DNA of 64,000 nt from Streptomonospora litoralis (GTDB taxonomy: Bacteria; Actinomycetota; Actinomycetes; Streptosporangiales; Streptosporangiaceae). The DNA lies in contig NZ_CP036455.1 of assembly GCF_004323735.1 (NCBI RefSeq), positions 1,979,101 through 2,043,100 of the forward strand, read 5' to 3'. The notes below the pieces were generated by a model that saw only the letters and a program-made list of their open reading frames with translations, searched no databases and had not been told where the DNA came from. Shown here in pieces: positions 32,618-41,550 of this stretch (positions within the stretch are counted from its first letter, which is position 1; every line of letters starts with the position of its first letter). Both the position numbers and the translations under genes were made by a program.

Positions 32618-34345
32618 ATGCCCGAAGCCGACATTCCGCCCCCCGCCGTGCCCGGCGACCCCGGCGGACGATCGGGCGGGACCGCGGAGCCGGTGCTGGT
32701 GCTGGGTGCGGGCCCGGTCGGCCAGACCGCGGCGCTGCTGCTGGCGCACCGGGGTCTGCCGGTGACCGTCGTCGACGCCCGGCCGGGGCGCGAGGCGATC
32801 GGGTCCAAAGCCATCTGCCAGCACCGCGACGTGCTCGACGTGTGGGCCGGCCTCGGCGCCGGCGCCGTCGCCGAGGAGGGGCTGACCTGGGACACCGCCC
32901 GCACCTTCTACCGCGACCGGGAGCTGTTCAGCGTCCGGTTGCGCGATCGCGGCGCCTCACCGCTGCCGCCGTTCGTCAACCTGTCGCAGTCGCGCACCGA
33001 GCAGATCCTCGACGAGCGCATGGCCGCCGCCGGGCTGGGCGTTCGGTGGAACCACGAGGTCACCGCCATCGACCAGGACGCCTCCGGTGTGCGGGTGCGC
33101 TGCGCCACCCCGGGCGGCCCGGTCGAGCTGCGCGGCTCCTACGCGCTGGCCTGCCTGGGCCCGCGCGGGCACGTGGCGCGCGAGGCCGTCGGAGCCGACT
33201 TCGCCGGTACCAGTTTCGCCGACCGGTTCCTCATCTGCGACATCCGCGCCGATCTGCCCGGCTGGGAGCGCGAGCGGCGCTTCTATTTCGACCCCGAGTG
33301 GAATCCGGGCCGCCAGATCCTCATCCACCCCTGCCCGGGGTCGGTCTACCGCATCGACTGGCAGGTGCCGCCCGACTTCGACCTGGAGCGCGAGGAGGCC
33401 GACGGCGGCCTGGACCGGCGCATCCGCCGGATCATCGGCGAGGTCCCCTACGAGATCGTGTGGCACTCGGTCTACCGCTTCCACACCCGCGTCGCCGACC
33501 GGATGGGCCGCGGGCGGGTGCTGCTGGCAGGCGACTGCGCCCATCTGGTGGCGCCCTTCGGCGCGCGCGGGCTCAACTCCGGCGTGCACGACGCCGAGAA
33601 CGCCGCCTGGAAACTGGCGTTCGCCGCCAAGGGCTGGGCCGGGCCGGAGCTGGTCGAGACCTACTCCACCGAGCGGCTGGCCGCCGCCCGGGACAACGCC
33701 GAGATCACCGGCGCCACCATGCGCTTCCTCGTCCCCCACACCGAAAGCGAACGGGCCCACCGCACGGGAGTGCTGCAGCGGGCCCTCACCGACCCCGCCG
33801 CGGCGGCCCGCGTCGACTCCGGCCGACTGTTCGAGGCGTTCCACTACACGGCGTCGACGCTGACCACCCCCTGCGCCGAGCGTCCCTTCCCCGGCCGCCC
33901 GCCGCGCGGCGAGGCGCCTGTGCCCTGCCCCGGTGTCCTGGTACCCGACGTCTGCGTCACGGTGGCGGGCCGCCCCGACGCCACCCGCCTGCGCCCGCTG
34001 GCGCGCGAAGGCGTCACCCTCATCGCCACCAGCCCCGAGGGCGCCGCGACGGCCCGCGCCGCCGCGGTCCGGGCCACCGCGGCCCCCGTTACCGCGCTCG
34101 TGCTGGAGCGCTGCGACTCCACCGGTGCGCTGGCCGCCGCACTGGAGGCCCGCCCCGGCGAGGTCTGGCTGCTGCGCCCCGATGCGCACATCGCCGCCGT
34201 CCTCTCCGAGGCGGACCCGGAGGCGATCACCGCGGCCGTCGACACCTGCCTGGGCGGCTCGGCATCGGCCGCCGGGCCCATCCCGCGAACAGGACCGCAA
34301 CCAGGAGAGGAGCCGGACGGTGGCGTACTACCGACAGGTGGGTGA
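32618..34345 (+). CDS. FAD-dependent aromatic monooxygenase (MhpA/PheA-like)
   Basis: 575 residues with an AGGGAGG ribosome-binding site. FAD-binding GxGxxG: VLVLGAGPVGQTAALLLAHRG (residues about 27-47); the DG-like segment is around RVLLAGDCAHLVAPFGARGLNSGVHDAENAAWKLA, of which GDCAHLVAPFGARGLNSG is the flavin-ribityl motif. The last 130 residues form a thioredoxin-like C-terminal domain as in phenol and 3-(3-hydroxyphenyl)propionate hydroxylases. In this operon a ring hydroxylation that yields homogentisate, for instance from 3-hydroxyphenylacetate, is a sensible inference. It overlaps hmgA by 26 bases. Confidence 0.88.
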   Translation: MPEADIPPPAVPGDPGGRSGGTAEPVLVLGAGPVGQTAALLLAHRGLPVTVVDARPGREAIGSKAICQHRDVLDVWAGLGAGAVAEEGLTWDTARTFYRDRELFSVRLRDRGASPLPPFVNLSQSRTEQILDERMAAAGLGVRWNHEVTAIDQDASGVRVRCATPGGPVELRGSYALACLGPRGHVAREAVGADFAGTSFADRFLICDIRADLPGWERERRFYFDPEWNPGRQILIHPCPGSVYRIDWQVPPDFDLEREEADGGLDRRIRRIIGEVPYEIVWHSVYRFHTRVADRMGRGRVLLAGDCAHLVAPFGARGLNSGVHDAENAAWKLAFAAKGWAGPELVETYSTERLAAARDNAEITGATMRFLVPHTESERAHRTGVLQRALTDPAAAARVDSGRLFEAFHYTASTLTTPCAERPFPGRPPRGEAPVPCPGVLVPDVCVTVAGRPDATRLRPLAREGVTLIATSPEGAATARAAAVRATAAPVTALVLERCDSTGALAAALEARPGEVWLLRPDAHIAAVLSEADPEAITAAVDTCLGGSASAAGPIPRTGPQPGEEPDGGVLPTGG

Positions 34346-35522
34346 GGTGCCGCCGACGCGGCACACCCAGCACCGCACGCCCGAGGGCGGCCTGTACTAC
34401 GAGGAGCTGATGGGCGAGGAGGGATTCTCCTCCGACTCCTCGCTGCTGTACCACCGCAACATCCCTTCGGCGATCGTCGACGCCCGCCCCTGGCAGGTGC
34501 CCGACCAGGCCCGCACGCCCAACGCGCCGCTCGTACCGCGCCACCTGAAGCTGCACGGGCTGTTCGGCGAGGAGTGGAAGTCCGCCGACCCCGTGACCGG
34601 GCGCCGCCTGGTGCTGGGCAACGACGACGTGCGCATCGGCTACGTCGCCGCCGGGCAGCCCTCCGAGCTGTACCGCAACGCCATCGGCGACGAGTGCGTG
34701 TACGTGGAGTCGGGCCGGGCGACGGTCGAGACGGTGTTCGGCGCCCTGGAGGTGGGCGAGGGCGACTACGTCATCCTGCCGCGCGCCACCACCCACCGCT
34801 GGATACCCGAGGGCGGCGAGCCCCTGCGCGCCTACGCCATCGAGGCCAACAGCCACATCGCCCCGCCGAAGCGCTACCTCTCGCGCTACGGGCAGTTCCT
34901 GGAGCACGCGCCCTACTGCGAGCGCGACCTGCGCGGGCCCGGCGATCCGCTGCTGGCCGAGGGCACAGACGTCGACGTGCTGATCAAGCACCGCGGCAGC
35001 GGACCCGGCGGCGTCGCCGGCACCCGCTACACCTACCCCGCCCACCCCTTCGACGTGGTCGGCTGGGACGGCTGCCTCTACCCCTACGTGTTCAACGTGG
35101 CCGACTACCAGCCCATCACCGGCCGCGTGCACCAGCCGCCGCCCGTCCACCAGGTCTTCGAAGCGCACAACTTCGTGGTGTGCAACTTCGTGCCCCGCAA
35201 GGTCGACTACCACCCGCTGTCGATCCCGGTGCCCTACTACCACTCCAACGTCGACTCCGACGAGGTGATGTTCTACTGCGGCGGCGACTACGAGGCGCGC
35301 AAGGGCTCGGGCATCGGGCAGGGCTCGGTGTCGCTGCACCCGGGCGGCCACTCCCACGGGCCCCAGCCCGGCGCCTACGAGGCCAGCGTGGGCGCGGAGT
35401 CCTTCGACGAGCTGGCGGTCATGGTCGACACGTTCCGCCCGTTGGAGCTGGGCGAGGGCGGCCAGGCCGCCGAGGACCCCGGCTACGCCTGGACGTGGGC
35501 CGGCGGACGGAGGCCGCAGTGA
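34320..35522 (+). CDS. hmgA: Homogentisate 1,2-dioxygenase
   Basis: 400 residues from GTG 34320 (AGGAGAGGAG upstream), starting inside the monooxygenase gene. Cleaves homogentisate to 4-maleylacetoacetate. The iron ligands are recognisable: the first histidine and the glutamate in PYYHSNVDSDEVMFYCGGDY and the last histidine in LHPGGHSHGPQPG; VHQVFEAHNFVVCNFVPRK is the typical preceding strand. Bacterial enzymes are about 380-440 residues, so length is normal. The stop overlaps the next gene by four bases. Confidence 0.96.
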   Translation: MAYYRQVGEVPPTRHTQHRTPEGGLYYEELMGEEGFSSDSSLLYHRNIPSAIVDARPWQVPDQARTPNAPLVPRHLKLHGLFGEEWKSADPVTGRRLVLGNDDVRIGYVAAGQPSELYRNAIGDECVYVESGRATVETVFGALEVGEGDYVILPRATTHRWIPEGGEPLRAYAIEANSHIAPPKRYLSRYGQFLEHAPYCERDLRGPGDPLLAEGTDVDVLIKHRGSGPGGVAGTRYTYPAHPFDVVGWDGCLYPYVFNVADYQPITGRVHQPPPVHQVFEAHNFVVCNFVPRKVDYHPLSIPVPYYHSNVDSDEVMFYCGGDYEARKGSGIGQGSVSLHPGGHSHGPQPGAYEASVGAESFDELAVMVDTFRPLELGEGGQAAEDPGYAWTWAGGRRPQ

Positions 35523-36463
35523 GCACGGGCCCGCTCGCCGGAGGCCAACCGGCGCCCCAGGCCGGGGCGGGCGCGGCGCCGGCCGGCGCCCCGGTGCTCT
35601 ACGCCGCGCTGCTGGACGACGCGGCCCTGTTCCCGCCGGGCGATGCGCCGATGGCCGAGGCGGTAGCGGCGCACCGCCGCTACCGGCTGGGCGCCCAGGC
35701 GCCGCTGACCGGGCCGTTCGTGGTCCCCGCCGATCGCCTGGCCGAGCTGGCCGAGCTGGCCGAGGAGGCCGGCGCGGACGCCGCGGCACCGCTGCGGGTG
35801 TGCGTGACGGTGCCCGAGGGGCCCGGCGGCGTGGGGCGCGCGCTGCAGCAGGCGGCGAGCATGCCCGCCCTCGAACCCGTCGCGGCCGAGGTCGCCGCGG
35901 GTGCCCCCGACGACGACCGCCAAGCCGCAGCGGACACGGCGCGCGCCGCCGCGGCGCTGGACGCGCACCTGCCCGCGGGAGCCGCCGGGTGCGTCGAACT
36001 GCCCCGCGGCGCGGACCCGCGGCGGGTGCTGGACGCCCTCGCCGGCTCGGGCCACCGGGCCAAACTGCGCACCGGCGGCGTGCGCGCCCCCGACTTCCCC
36101 GGCGAGTCCGAGCTGGCGGACGCGCTGTGCGCCGCGGTCGAGCGCGGCCGGGCCCTGAAATGCACCGCAGGGCTGCACAACGCCGTGCGGCACACCGCCG
36201 CCGGCACCGGCTTCGAGCACCACGGGTTCGTCAACGTGCTGCTGGCGGTGCACGCCGCCGTGCAGGGCGCGGGCGCGGCCGAGGTCGCGGGCGTGCTGGC
36301 GCTGCGCGACGGCGCGCGGGCGGCGGCGCATGCCGCCGCGCTCGGCGCCGCCGACGCCCGCGCCGTGCGCGCGCTGTTCACGTCGATCGGCACGTGCAGT
36401 GTCCTGGAGCCCCTGGGCGACCTGGTCGGGCTGGGGCTGCTGTCGCCCGCCGTACTGGAGTGA
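35519..36463 (+). CDS. Unknown protein of the homogentisate operon
   Basis: 314 residues from GTG 35519 (GTGA overlap with hmgA). Highly Ala-rich, soluble, with no signal peptide. The best ordered region is residues 170-260: AKLRTGGVRAPDFPGE, ADALCAAVERGRALKCTAGL, HNAVRHTAAGTGFEHHGFVN; the KCTAGLHNAVRH and FEHHGFVN histidines look like a metal or catalytic site. I do not recognise a named family. The operon has hmgA and fumarylacetoacetase but no obvious maleylacetoacetate isomerase, so this protein is a candidate for that step; this is speculation from context. Confidence 0.65.
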   Translation: MSTGPLAGGQPAPQAGAGAAPAGAPVLYAALLDDAALFPPGDAPMAEAVAAHRRYRLGAQAPLTGPFVVPADRLAELAELAEEAGADAAAPLRVCVTVPEGPGGVGRALQQAASMPALEPVAAEVAAGAPDDDRQAAADTARAAAALDAHLPAGAAGCVELPRGADPRRVLDALAGSGHRAKLRTGGVRAPDFPGESELADALCAAVERGRALKCTAGLHNAVRHTAAGTGFEHHGFVNVLLAVHAAVQGAGAAEVAGVLALRDGARAAAHAAALGAADARAVRALFTSIGTCSVLEPLGDLVGLGLLSPAVLE

Positions 36464-36583
36464 GGCGGCGCGCGCGGGGGCGGCCGGTCAGCGCACGGCG
36501 CTTCGCCCCTCGCGGTTGGCGGCCGCCATCCGAAACATACGTCCGGTGCTGACCGGAAACCCACCGACGAGAGGATTCCCGCC

Positions 36584-37813
36584 GTGCCCGCGCCCACGAC
36601 CTGGCTCGACGTCGCCGCCGACGACCCCTTCGGCCCCGCCACCCTGCCCTACGGCGTGTTCAGTAGCTCCGACGGCCGCCCGCCGCGGGTCGGCGTCGCG
36701 ATCGGTGCGTGGGTGCTGGACCTGGGCGCCGCGGCGCGCGAGCTGGACGCGCCCTTCGCCGACGCCGTCGACGCGCCCGCGCTCAACCCGCTGCTGGCGG
36801 CCGGCCCCGCGACCTGGCGCGAGGTGCGCGAGACGCTGACCGCATGGCTGGCCGACCCCGCCTACGAGGGAGCGCTGCGGCCGCACCTGGCCGATCGCGC
36901 CCGGGTGCGGCTGCACCTGCCCTTCGCGGTGGGCGACTACGTCGACTTCTACTCCTCCGAGCACCACGCGACCAACCTCGGCCGGATCCTGCGCCCGAAC
37001 CAGGAGCCGCTGACGCCGAACTGGAAGCACCTGCCGATCGGCTACCACGGCCGCTCCGGCACGGTGGTGGTCTCGGGAACCGAGATCGTGCGGCCGATGG
37101 GCCAGCGCAAACCGCCCTCCGCCGCCGAACCGGACTTCGGTCCGTCGGCGCGGCTGGACATCGAGGCCGAGGTGGGCTTCGTGGTGGGCTCCCCGGCGCC
37201 CTTGGGCACCCCGGTGCCGGTGGCCGACTTCGCCGAGCACGTCTTCGGGGTGTTCCTGGTCAACGACTGGTCCGCCCGCGACCTGCAGGCCTGGGAGACC
37301 GTGCCGCTGGGGCCGTTCCTGGGAAAGTCGTTCGCCACGTCGGTGTCGCCGTGGGTCGTGCCGCTGTCGGCGCTGGAGGCGGCCCGGGTCGAACCGCCGG
37401 CGCGCGGCCCCGAACCGCTGCCCTACCTGCGCGACGCCGACGGGCAGCCGTGGGGACTGGACCTGCGCCTGGAGGTGCGGCTCAACGGCCACACCGTGGC
37501 GCGCCCGCCGTTCGCGGCGATGTACTGGACCCCGGCGCAGCAGTTGGCGCACCTGACCGTCAACGGCGCCTCGCTGCGCACCGGCGACATCTACGCCTCG
37601 GGCACGGTCAGCGGGCCGGGCGCCGGTGAGCAGGGTTCGCTGATCGAGCTGTCCTGGAACGGCGCCGAGCCGCTGGAGCTGCCCGACGGCAGCACGCGCA
37701 CCTTCCTGCGGGACGGCGACACCGTGTCCATCACGGCGAGCGCACCCGGAGCGGGCGGGGCGACGATCGGGTTCGGCGAGGTCGCCGGGCGGGTGCTGCC
37801 TGCCGAAGGCTGA
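36584..37813 (+). CDS. fahA: Fumarylacetoacetase
   Basis: 409 residues from GTG 36584 (GAGAGGA upstream). Hydrolyses fumarylacetoacetate to fumarate and acetoacetate. Signature residues: VGDYVDFYSSEHHATNLGRIL (metal Asp and catalytic His), PIGYHGRSGTVVVSG, DIEAEVGFVVG (metal acids), VFLVNDWSARDLQAWE and GPFLGKSFATSVSPWVV (Lys). The N-terminal SH3-like domain is present (about residues 15-110), as in the long eukaryote-like form. It is separated from the preceding gene by 120 bases, so it may have its own promoter. Confidence 0.95.
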   Translation: MPAPTTWLDVAADDPFGPATLPYGVFSSSDGRPPRVGVAIGAWVLDLGAAARELDAPFADAVDAPALNPLLAAGPATWREVRETLTAWLADPAYEGALRPHLADRARVRLHLPFAVGDYVDFYSSEHHATNLGRILRPNQEPLTPNWKHLPIGYHGRSGTVVVSGTEIVRPMGQRKPPSAAEPDFGPSARLDIEAEVGFVVGSPAPLGTPVPVADFAEHVFGVFLVNDWSARDLQAWETVPLGPFLGKSFATSVSPWVVPLSALEAARVEPPARGPEPLPYLRDADGQPWGLDLRLEVRLNGHTVARPPFAAMYWTPAQQLAHLTVNGASLRTGDIYASGTVSGPGAGEQGSLIELSWNGAEPLELPDGSTRTFLRDGDTVSITASAPGAGGATIGFGEVAGRVLPAEG

Positions 37814-37847
37814 GCGGGGGCCGCACCGACCGCACACAGACGGCCGC

Positions 37848-37919
37848 GGGCCGGGGCGCCGCGTCGGCGCCCCGGCCCACGGGACGGCTCTGCGAACCGG
37901 GCCGGTCCGCAGAGCCGTC
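37848..37919. terminator. Two tandem hairpins between convergent fahA and GH16 genes
   Basis: Hairpin 1: 14-bp perfect stem 37848-37861 / 37865-37878 with a 3-base loop. Hairpin 2: 12-bp stem GACGGCTCTGCG (37883-37894) / 37908-37919 with a 13-base loop. Both lie between convergent stop codons and can act in both directions. Confidence 0.75.
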
Positions 37920-37934
37920 GGCGTCGGACCGGCG

Positions 37935-38855
37935 TCAGCCGAGGTCGTAGACGCGCACGTAGTCGATCTTCATCTGCTGGGGGAACTGCGTGCCGGCGTC
38001 GGGGGCGCCCGGCCAGGAGCCGCCGACCGCGACGTTCAGGATCATGAAGAAGGGGTGCCGGTAGACCCACTCGTTGCCGCGCGTGTCGGCGGGCGTGAAG
38101 GTCTGGTAGGCGTTGCCGTCGACGAACCAGGTGACGCTGTTCGGGCCCCACTCGACCGCGAAGGTGTGGAAGGTGTCGGCGAACGCCCAGCCCTGCGGGT
38201 GGTAGTAGGAGCCGGTGATGGGGTTGCCGCCGGAGTAGCCGGGGCCGTGCAGCGAGCCGTGCACGTCGGCGGGCTTGCTGCCGATGTTCTCCATGATGTC
38301 GATCTCGCCGCTGTTGGGCCAGCCCACCTGGCCGAGGTCGTTGCCCAGCATCCAGAAGGCCGGCCAGATGCCCTGGCCGATGGGGATCTGGATGCGCGCC
38401 TCGAACCGGCCGTACTGGTGCTCGAACTTGCCCGCCGTGTTCATCCGGCCCGACGTGTACTGGCAGTACCCGTAGTGGCACTGGTAGTTGCCCGGGTTGC
38501 CCTTGCGGGCGGTGATGACCATGTTGCCGTTGCCGTCGTGGGCGAGGTTGTCGCGGCGGTTGGTGTAGTACTGCAGTTCGCCGTTGCCGCCGCCGTCGCC
38601 GTTGACCTCGACGTTCCACTTCGAGGCGTCGGGCGCGGTGCCCGCGGGCCGGTTGAACTCGTCGCGCCAGACCAGCGCGGCGGCCTTGGTGGAGTTCTCT
38701 CCGGCGGCCGCGGTCCGGGCCGTGGCGGTTCCGGCGCCGTCCATCGTGTTGACGGCGACCAGGCCGGCCGCGGCGGTCGCCGCGGCGCAGGCGACGGCGG
38801 CCGCGGTCAGGATGCGGCCGCGGCGCCGGTTCGTGCGGGGTTTCTCGGTACTCAT
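37935..38855 (-). CDS. Secreted GH16 beta-glucanase (laminarinase type)
   Basis: 306 residues. The N-terminus has a twin-arginine-like/basic signal (NRRRGR followed by a hydrophobic Ala-rich helix to about residue 47). The GH16 catalytic motif EIDIMENIG is at about residue 183, with two catalytic glutamates and the aspartate between. LVWRDEFNRPAGTAPDASKW is the usual beginning of the domain and QQMKIDYVRVYDLG its end. No carbohydrate-binding module follows. A beta-1,3-glucan substrate is most likely. It ends at the hairpins shared with fahA. Confidence 0.93.
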   Translation of the reverse strand: MSTEKPRTNRRRGRILTAAAVACAAATAAAGLVAVNTMDGAGTATARTAAAGENSTKAAALVWRDEFNRPAGTAPDASKWNVEVNGDGGGNGELQYYTNRRDNLAHDGNGNMVITARKGNPGNYQCHYGYCQYTSGRMNTAGKFEHQYGRFEARIQIPIGQGIWPAFWMLGNDLGQVGWPNSGEIDIMENIGSKPADVHGSLHGPGYSGGNPITGSYYHPQGWAFADTFHTFAVEWGPNSVTWFVDGNAYQTFTPADTRGNEWVYRHPFFMILNVAVGGSWPGAPDAGTQFPQQMKIDYVRVYDLG

Positions 38856-39078
38856 CTCTCAGACCGATCCAGGACGCCTGACCGGCCCGCGCGCGGCCGT
38901 TCGCGGCCGCAGCGGGGTGACACGGGCCGGTGCGCCCTTGTCGACAGGGGGCGGAAGCGGCCCGCGCCGCGATAGGGGAGTCGGTCCGCCAGTCGGGAAG
39001 GCGAACCGGCGCGGCGCGGGCCTGACGCGCACGTCACGGATATGTGCGCTATTGTCACCCTTTGTAGTTGGCAACGAA

Positions 39079-39089
39079 CTTTACTAAAG
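39079..39089. promoter_or_regulatory. Small AT-rich palindrome upstream of the GH16 gene
   Basis: CTTTA-C-TAAAG, with a further TAAAG 9 bases on, lies 224 bases upstream of the GH16 start within the only AT-rich part (39040-39100) of the 760-base gap 38856-39615. It could be a regulator site for the glucanase. The rest of the gap shows no supportable gene; CATACCC/GGGTATG (39490-39496 / 39515-39521) is a second small dyad near the CBS gene. Confidence 0.35.
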
Positions 39090-39615
39090 GCGGGTAAAGC
39101 GTCGCAAGGGGTGATCGCCCGAAGTTTCCGGGACGGCCGTCGCCGTGCCACTCGCGCGTCGATTCCGTAACCAGATGCCCCAGGTCAACGCCGAAAAGGT
39201 ATCAGTGAGGGTGTCTCAGCTCTCGTTTCGCGGTCGCTGTCCAGGGCGCAGGAGCACAAGCCGTTTCGATAACGGAGCACCGGATGGAACGCTCAGGCCG
39301 CGGGTTGCGCCGCGCGTCGGCGCGCAGCGGGCGCTCGTCCGGCGCTCCCGGCGCGGTTTCGCTGCGGGTGCCGGAGTCACTTTTCCGCAGGCCGGCGTGG
39401 CATCCGCCTGAGCCCCGCGGCCCCCGCTTCGCGCCAGCAGTGCCCGCAGCGCCCGCCGCGGCGCGCCGCAACCCGCCGGCCTCGGTGTGCATACCCGGCG
39501 GCGCCTGCGGCAGTGGGTATGCGGGAGCGCACGGTCGGCGGCCCGCTCGCCGAACCCGTCGGCGACGCGCCGCTGCGGCCGTGCGGTGCGACGACGCGAA
39601 GGGAGATCCTGCGCG

Positions 39616-40029
39616 ATGACCAAGGTGCGAGAGATCATGACCCCCGGCCCGCGGACCGTGGGAAGCGACGAGCCGCTGCAGAAGGCCGCGGAGGTCATGG
39701 CCCAAGAGCGGGTCGGCGGCCTGCCGATCTGCGGGCCCGACGGCAAGATCAAGGGCATGATCACCGACCGCGACATCGTGGTTCGCGGACTCGCCTCCGG
39801 CAAGGCGCTCGCCGAGCCCGCGGGGCAGCTGAACCAGGGCGAGGCGGTGACCGTGGGAGCCGACGACGACATCGACGAGCTCCTGGCCACCATGACCCGG
39901 CACGGCGTCAAGCGGCTCCCGGTGGTCGACGGAGCCGACCTGGTCGGCGTCGTGACGATGGGCGACGTCGCCCAGGCGATGCCCAATCCGACCTCCGGCG
40001 AACTCGTCGAGGCCCTCGGCGTGGAGTAG
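39616..40029 (+). CDS. Two-CBS-domain protein
   Basis: 137 residues from ATG 39616 with GGGAGA upstream. Two CBS motifs span the whole protein: VREIMTPGPRTVGSDEPLQK ... GLPICGPDGKIKGMITDRDI and VTVGADDDIDELLATMTRHG ... LPVVDGADLVGVVTMGDVA. Such stand-alone pairs bind adenine nucleotides and are frequent stress or dormancy proteins in actinobacteria. The GGGTAT at 39515-39520 is compatible with a SigB-type -10 box, though a clear -35 is missing. Confidence 0.93.
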   Translation: MTKVREIMTPGPRTVGSDEPLQKAAEVMAQERVGGLPICGPDGKIKGMITDRDIVVRGLASGKALAEPAGQLNQGEAVTVGADDDIDELLATMTRHGVKRLPVVDGADLVGVVTMGDVAQAMPNPTSGELVEALGVE

Positions 40030-40049
40030 GCGACGCATCGCATCCCGGC

Positions 40050-40081
40050 GGCGGGTCGACCGGCGCCCCGGCCGACCCGCC
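40050..40081 (+). terminator. Hairpin after the CBS gene
   Basis: 14-bp stem with one mismatch (GGCGGGTCGACCGG at 40050-40063 and its partner at 40068-40081), 4-base loop, 20 bases past the stop codon, between convergent genes. Confidence 0.65.
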
Positions 40082-40210
40082 CCGCGTGCGCACGCGACCG
40101 CCCGCCGCGCACGGGTGTGCGGGCGCGGGCGGGCGCCTGGCCGACCCGCGCGGCGTGTGCACGGGCCTTCGGACCGGGCGCCCCCCGCGCCCGCCTGCTC
40201 GCTCGGGGCG

Positions 40211-41482
40211 TCAGTGCCCCGGCCGCCAGGTGCCCTGGGCGACCTCGGGCACGAACCCGCTCAGCTTCGCCGTCTGCGCGGCGTCGGTGAGGTCGATGCG
40301 GCGGCCCTCCTGCGCGGAGAGGTACGCCGCCATCAGCAGGCGTGTCACCTGCAACCCGTCGTCGAGCCCTTCGTCGGGTGACCGCCCCTCCAAGAACCGG
40401 GTCACCATGTGCCGGTCCTCCTCGGTGTAGCCGTAGGCGCCGGCCTCGTCCGGCAGGATCGGCATCAGCCCGCCCTCGGCGTTCTGCTTCTCCACCAGGT
40501 CCTCGCCCTGCTTGCCGGCGATCTCCCGGCTCAGGAACACCTTCGCCTCGGTGTCGAGGCTGTTGACCTGCATGGCGTACTCCGGCCCCAGCAGCTCGAA
40601 GCTCAGCCGCAATCCCGCGCCCACGTAGCTCCACGAGGTGGTGCCCTCGGCCACGACCTCGTCCCCGTCGCCGTTGCGGAAGACGATGGTGGCCCGCGCG
40701 TAGTCCTCCGACGGGCGCCCGCGGTAGTCGACCTCGGGGCCGTAGCGGCGCATCAGCTCGTCCGCGTAAGCCGGGCGCGACCACTTCAGGCACGCGATGG
40801 TGGCGTCGACGCTGACCGGCGTCAGCCACTCCGACGACGGCACCCCGGGCGGGGTCAGCAGGAAGCGCCCGGCCTCCACGCTGTGGCACATCATGTCGTT
40901 GAGGACGCCGCCGCCCTGCTTCTCGCCCTGCCAGAACCACGCCTTGTGCGGTCCGCTGTGCTCCTCCGCACAGCGCGCCAGGTAGGGCGAGCCCGCGGCC
41001 CCGGCCCCGCGCGACCACACCAGGTCGTGGGCGCGGGTAACCCCCGGCGCGAACACCTGGTTCTCCAGGTAGCCGTGCAGCAGCCCGGCGTCCTGCACCA
41101 GCCGCATGACCTCCTCGGCCTCGGCCACGGTGCGGCCCAGCGGCTTCTCCACGGCGATGCCGCGCAGCGAAGCCCGGCCCGAGGAGACCTCTTCGGCGAC
41201 CGCGCGCACGGTCTCCAGCCGGACGTGGTTGGGGGTGGTGATCCAGACCGCGTCCACGGCGGGGTCGCGCACCATCTCGCGGATGTCGGCGTAGGGGGTG
41301 GGGTCGCCGACCCGCAGTTCGCGCGCGAGATCGCAGACGCCGCGCACCGACGACTCGGTGCGTCCGCAGACCGCGGTCACATCGGCGTCGCGCACGCCGC
41401 GGAAGGCGCGGGTGTGGAAGTCGGCGATGAATCCGCTGCCGACGATTCCGACTCCGAGCCGATCGCTCGCCTGTGCTGTCAC
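40211..41482 (-). CDS. Gfo/Idh/MocA-family oxidoreductase
   Basis: 423 residues from GTG 41482 (GGAGAG five bases upstream). NAD(P)-binding start LGVGIVGSGFIADFHTRAF; the family motif EKPLGRTVAEAEEVMRLV lies near residue 115, and GGGVLNDMMCHSVEAGRFLL supplies the catalytic-histidine region. Members oxidise inositols, sugars or their amino derivatives. It is the last gene of the ABC importer operon, suggesting that the imported compound is oxidised at once by this enzyme. A perfect hairpin separates it from the permease gene and may lower its expression. Confidence 0.92.
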   Translation of the reverse strand: MTAQASDRLGVGIVGSGFIADFHTRAFRGVRDADVTAVCGRTESSVRGVCDLARELRVGDPTPYADIREMVRDPAVDAVWITTPNHVRLETVRAVAEEVSSGRASLRGIAVEKPLGRTVAEAEEVMRLVQDAGLLHGYLENQVFAPGVTRAHDLVWSRGAGAAGSPYLARCAEEHSGPHKAWFWQGEKQGGGVLNDMMCHSVEAGRFLLTPPGVPSSEWLTPVSVDATIACLKWSRPAYADELMRRYGPEVDYRGRPSEDYARATIVFRNGDGDEVVAEGTTSWSYVGAGLRLSFELLGPEYAMQVNSLDTEAKVFLSREIAGKQGEDLVEKQNAEGGLMPILPDEAGAYGYTEEDRHMVTRFLEGRSPDEGLDDGLQVTRLLMAAYLSAQEGRRIDLTDAAQTAKLSGFVPEVAQGTWRPGH

Positions 41483-41522
41483 GTTGCTCTCCAAATCCGT
41501 GGAAGGGTGCCGCGGGTCGCGG

Positions 41523-41550
41523 CCGCCGACCGCCCGCGGGCGGTCGGCGG
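41523..41550 (-). terminator. Hairpin directly after the second permease gene
   Basis: 13-bp perfect stem CCGCCGACCGCCC (41523-41535) / 41538-41550 with only two loop bases, abutting the permease stop codon. Inside the operon it could stabilise the upstream message or attenuate transcription into the dehydrogenase gene. Confidence 0.6.
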
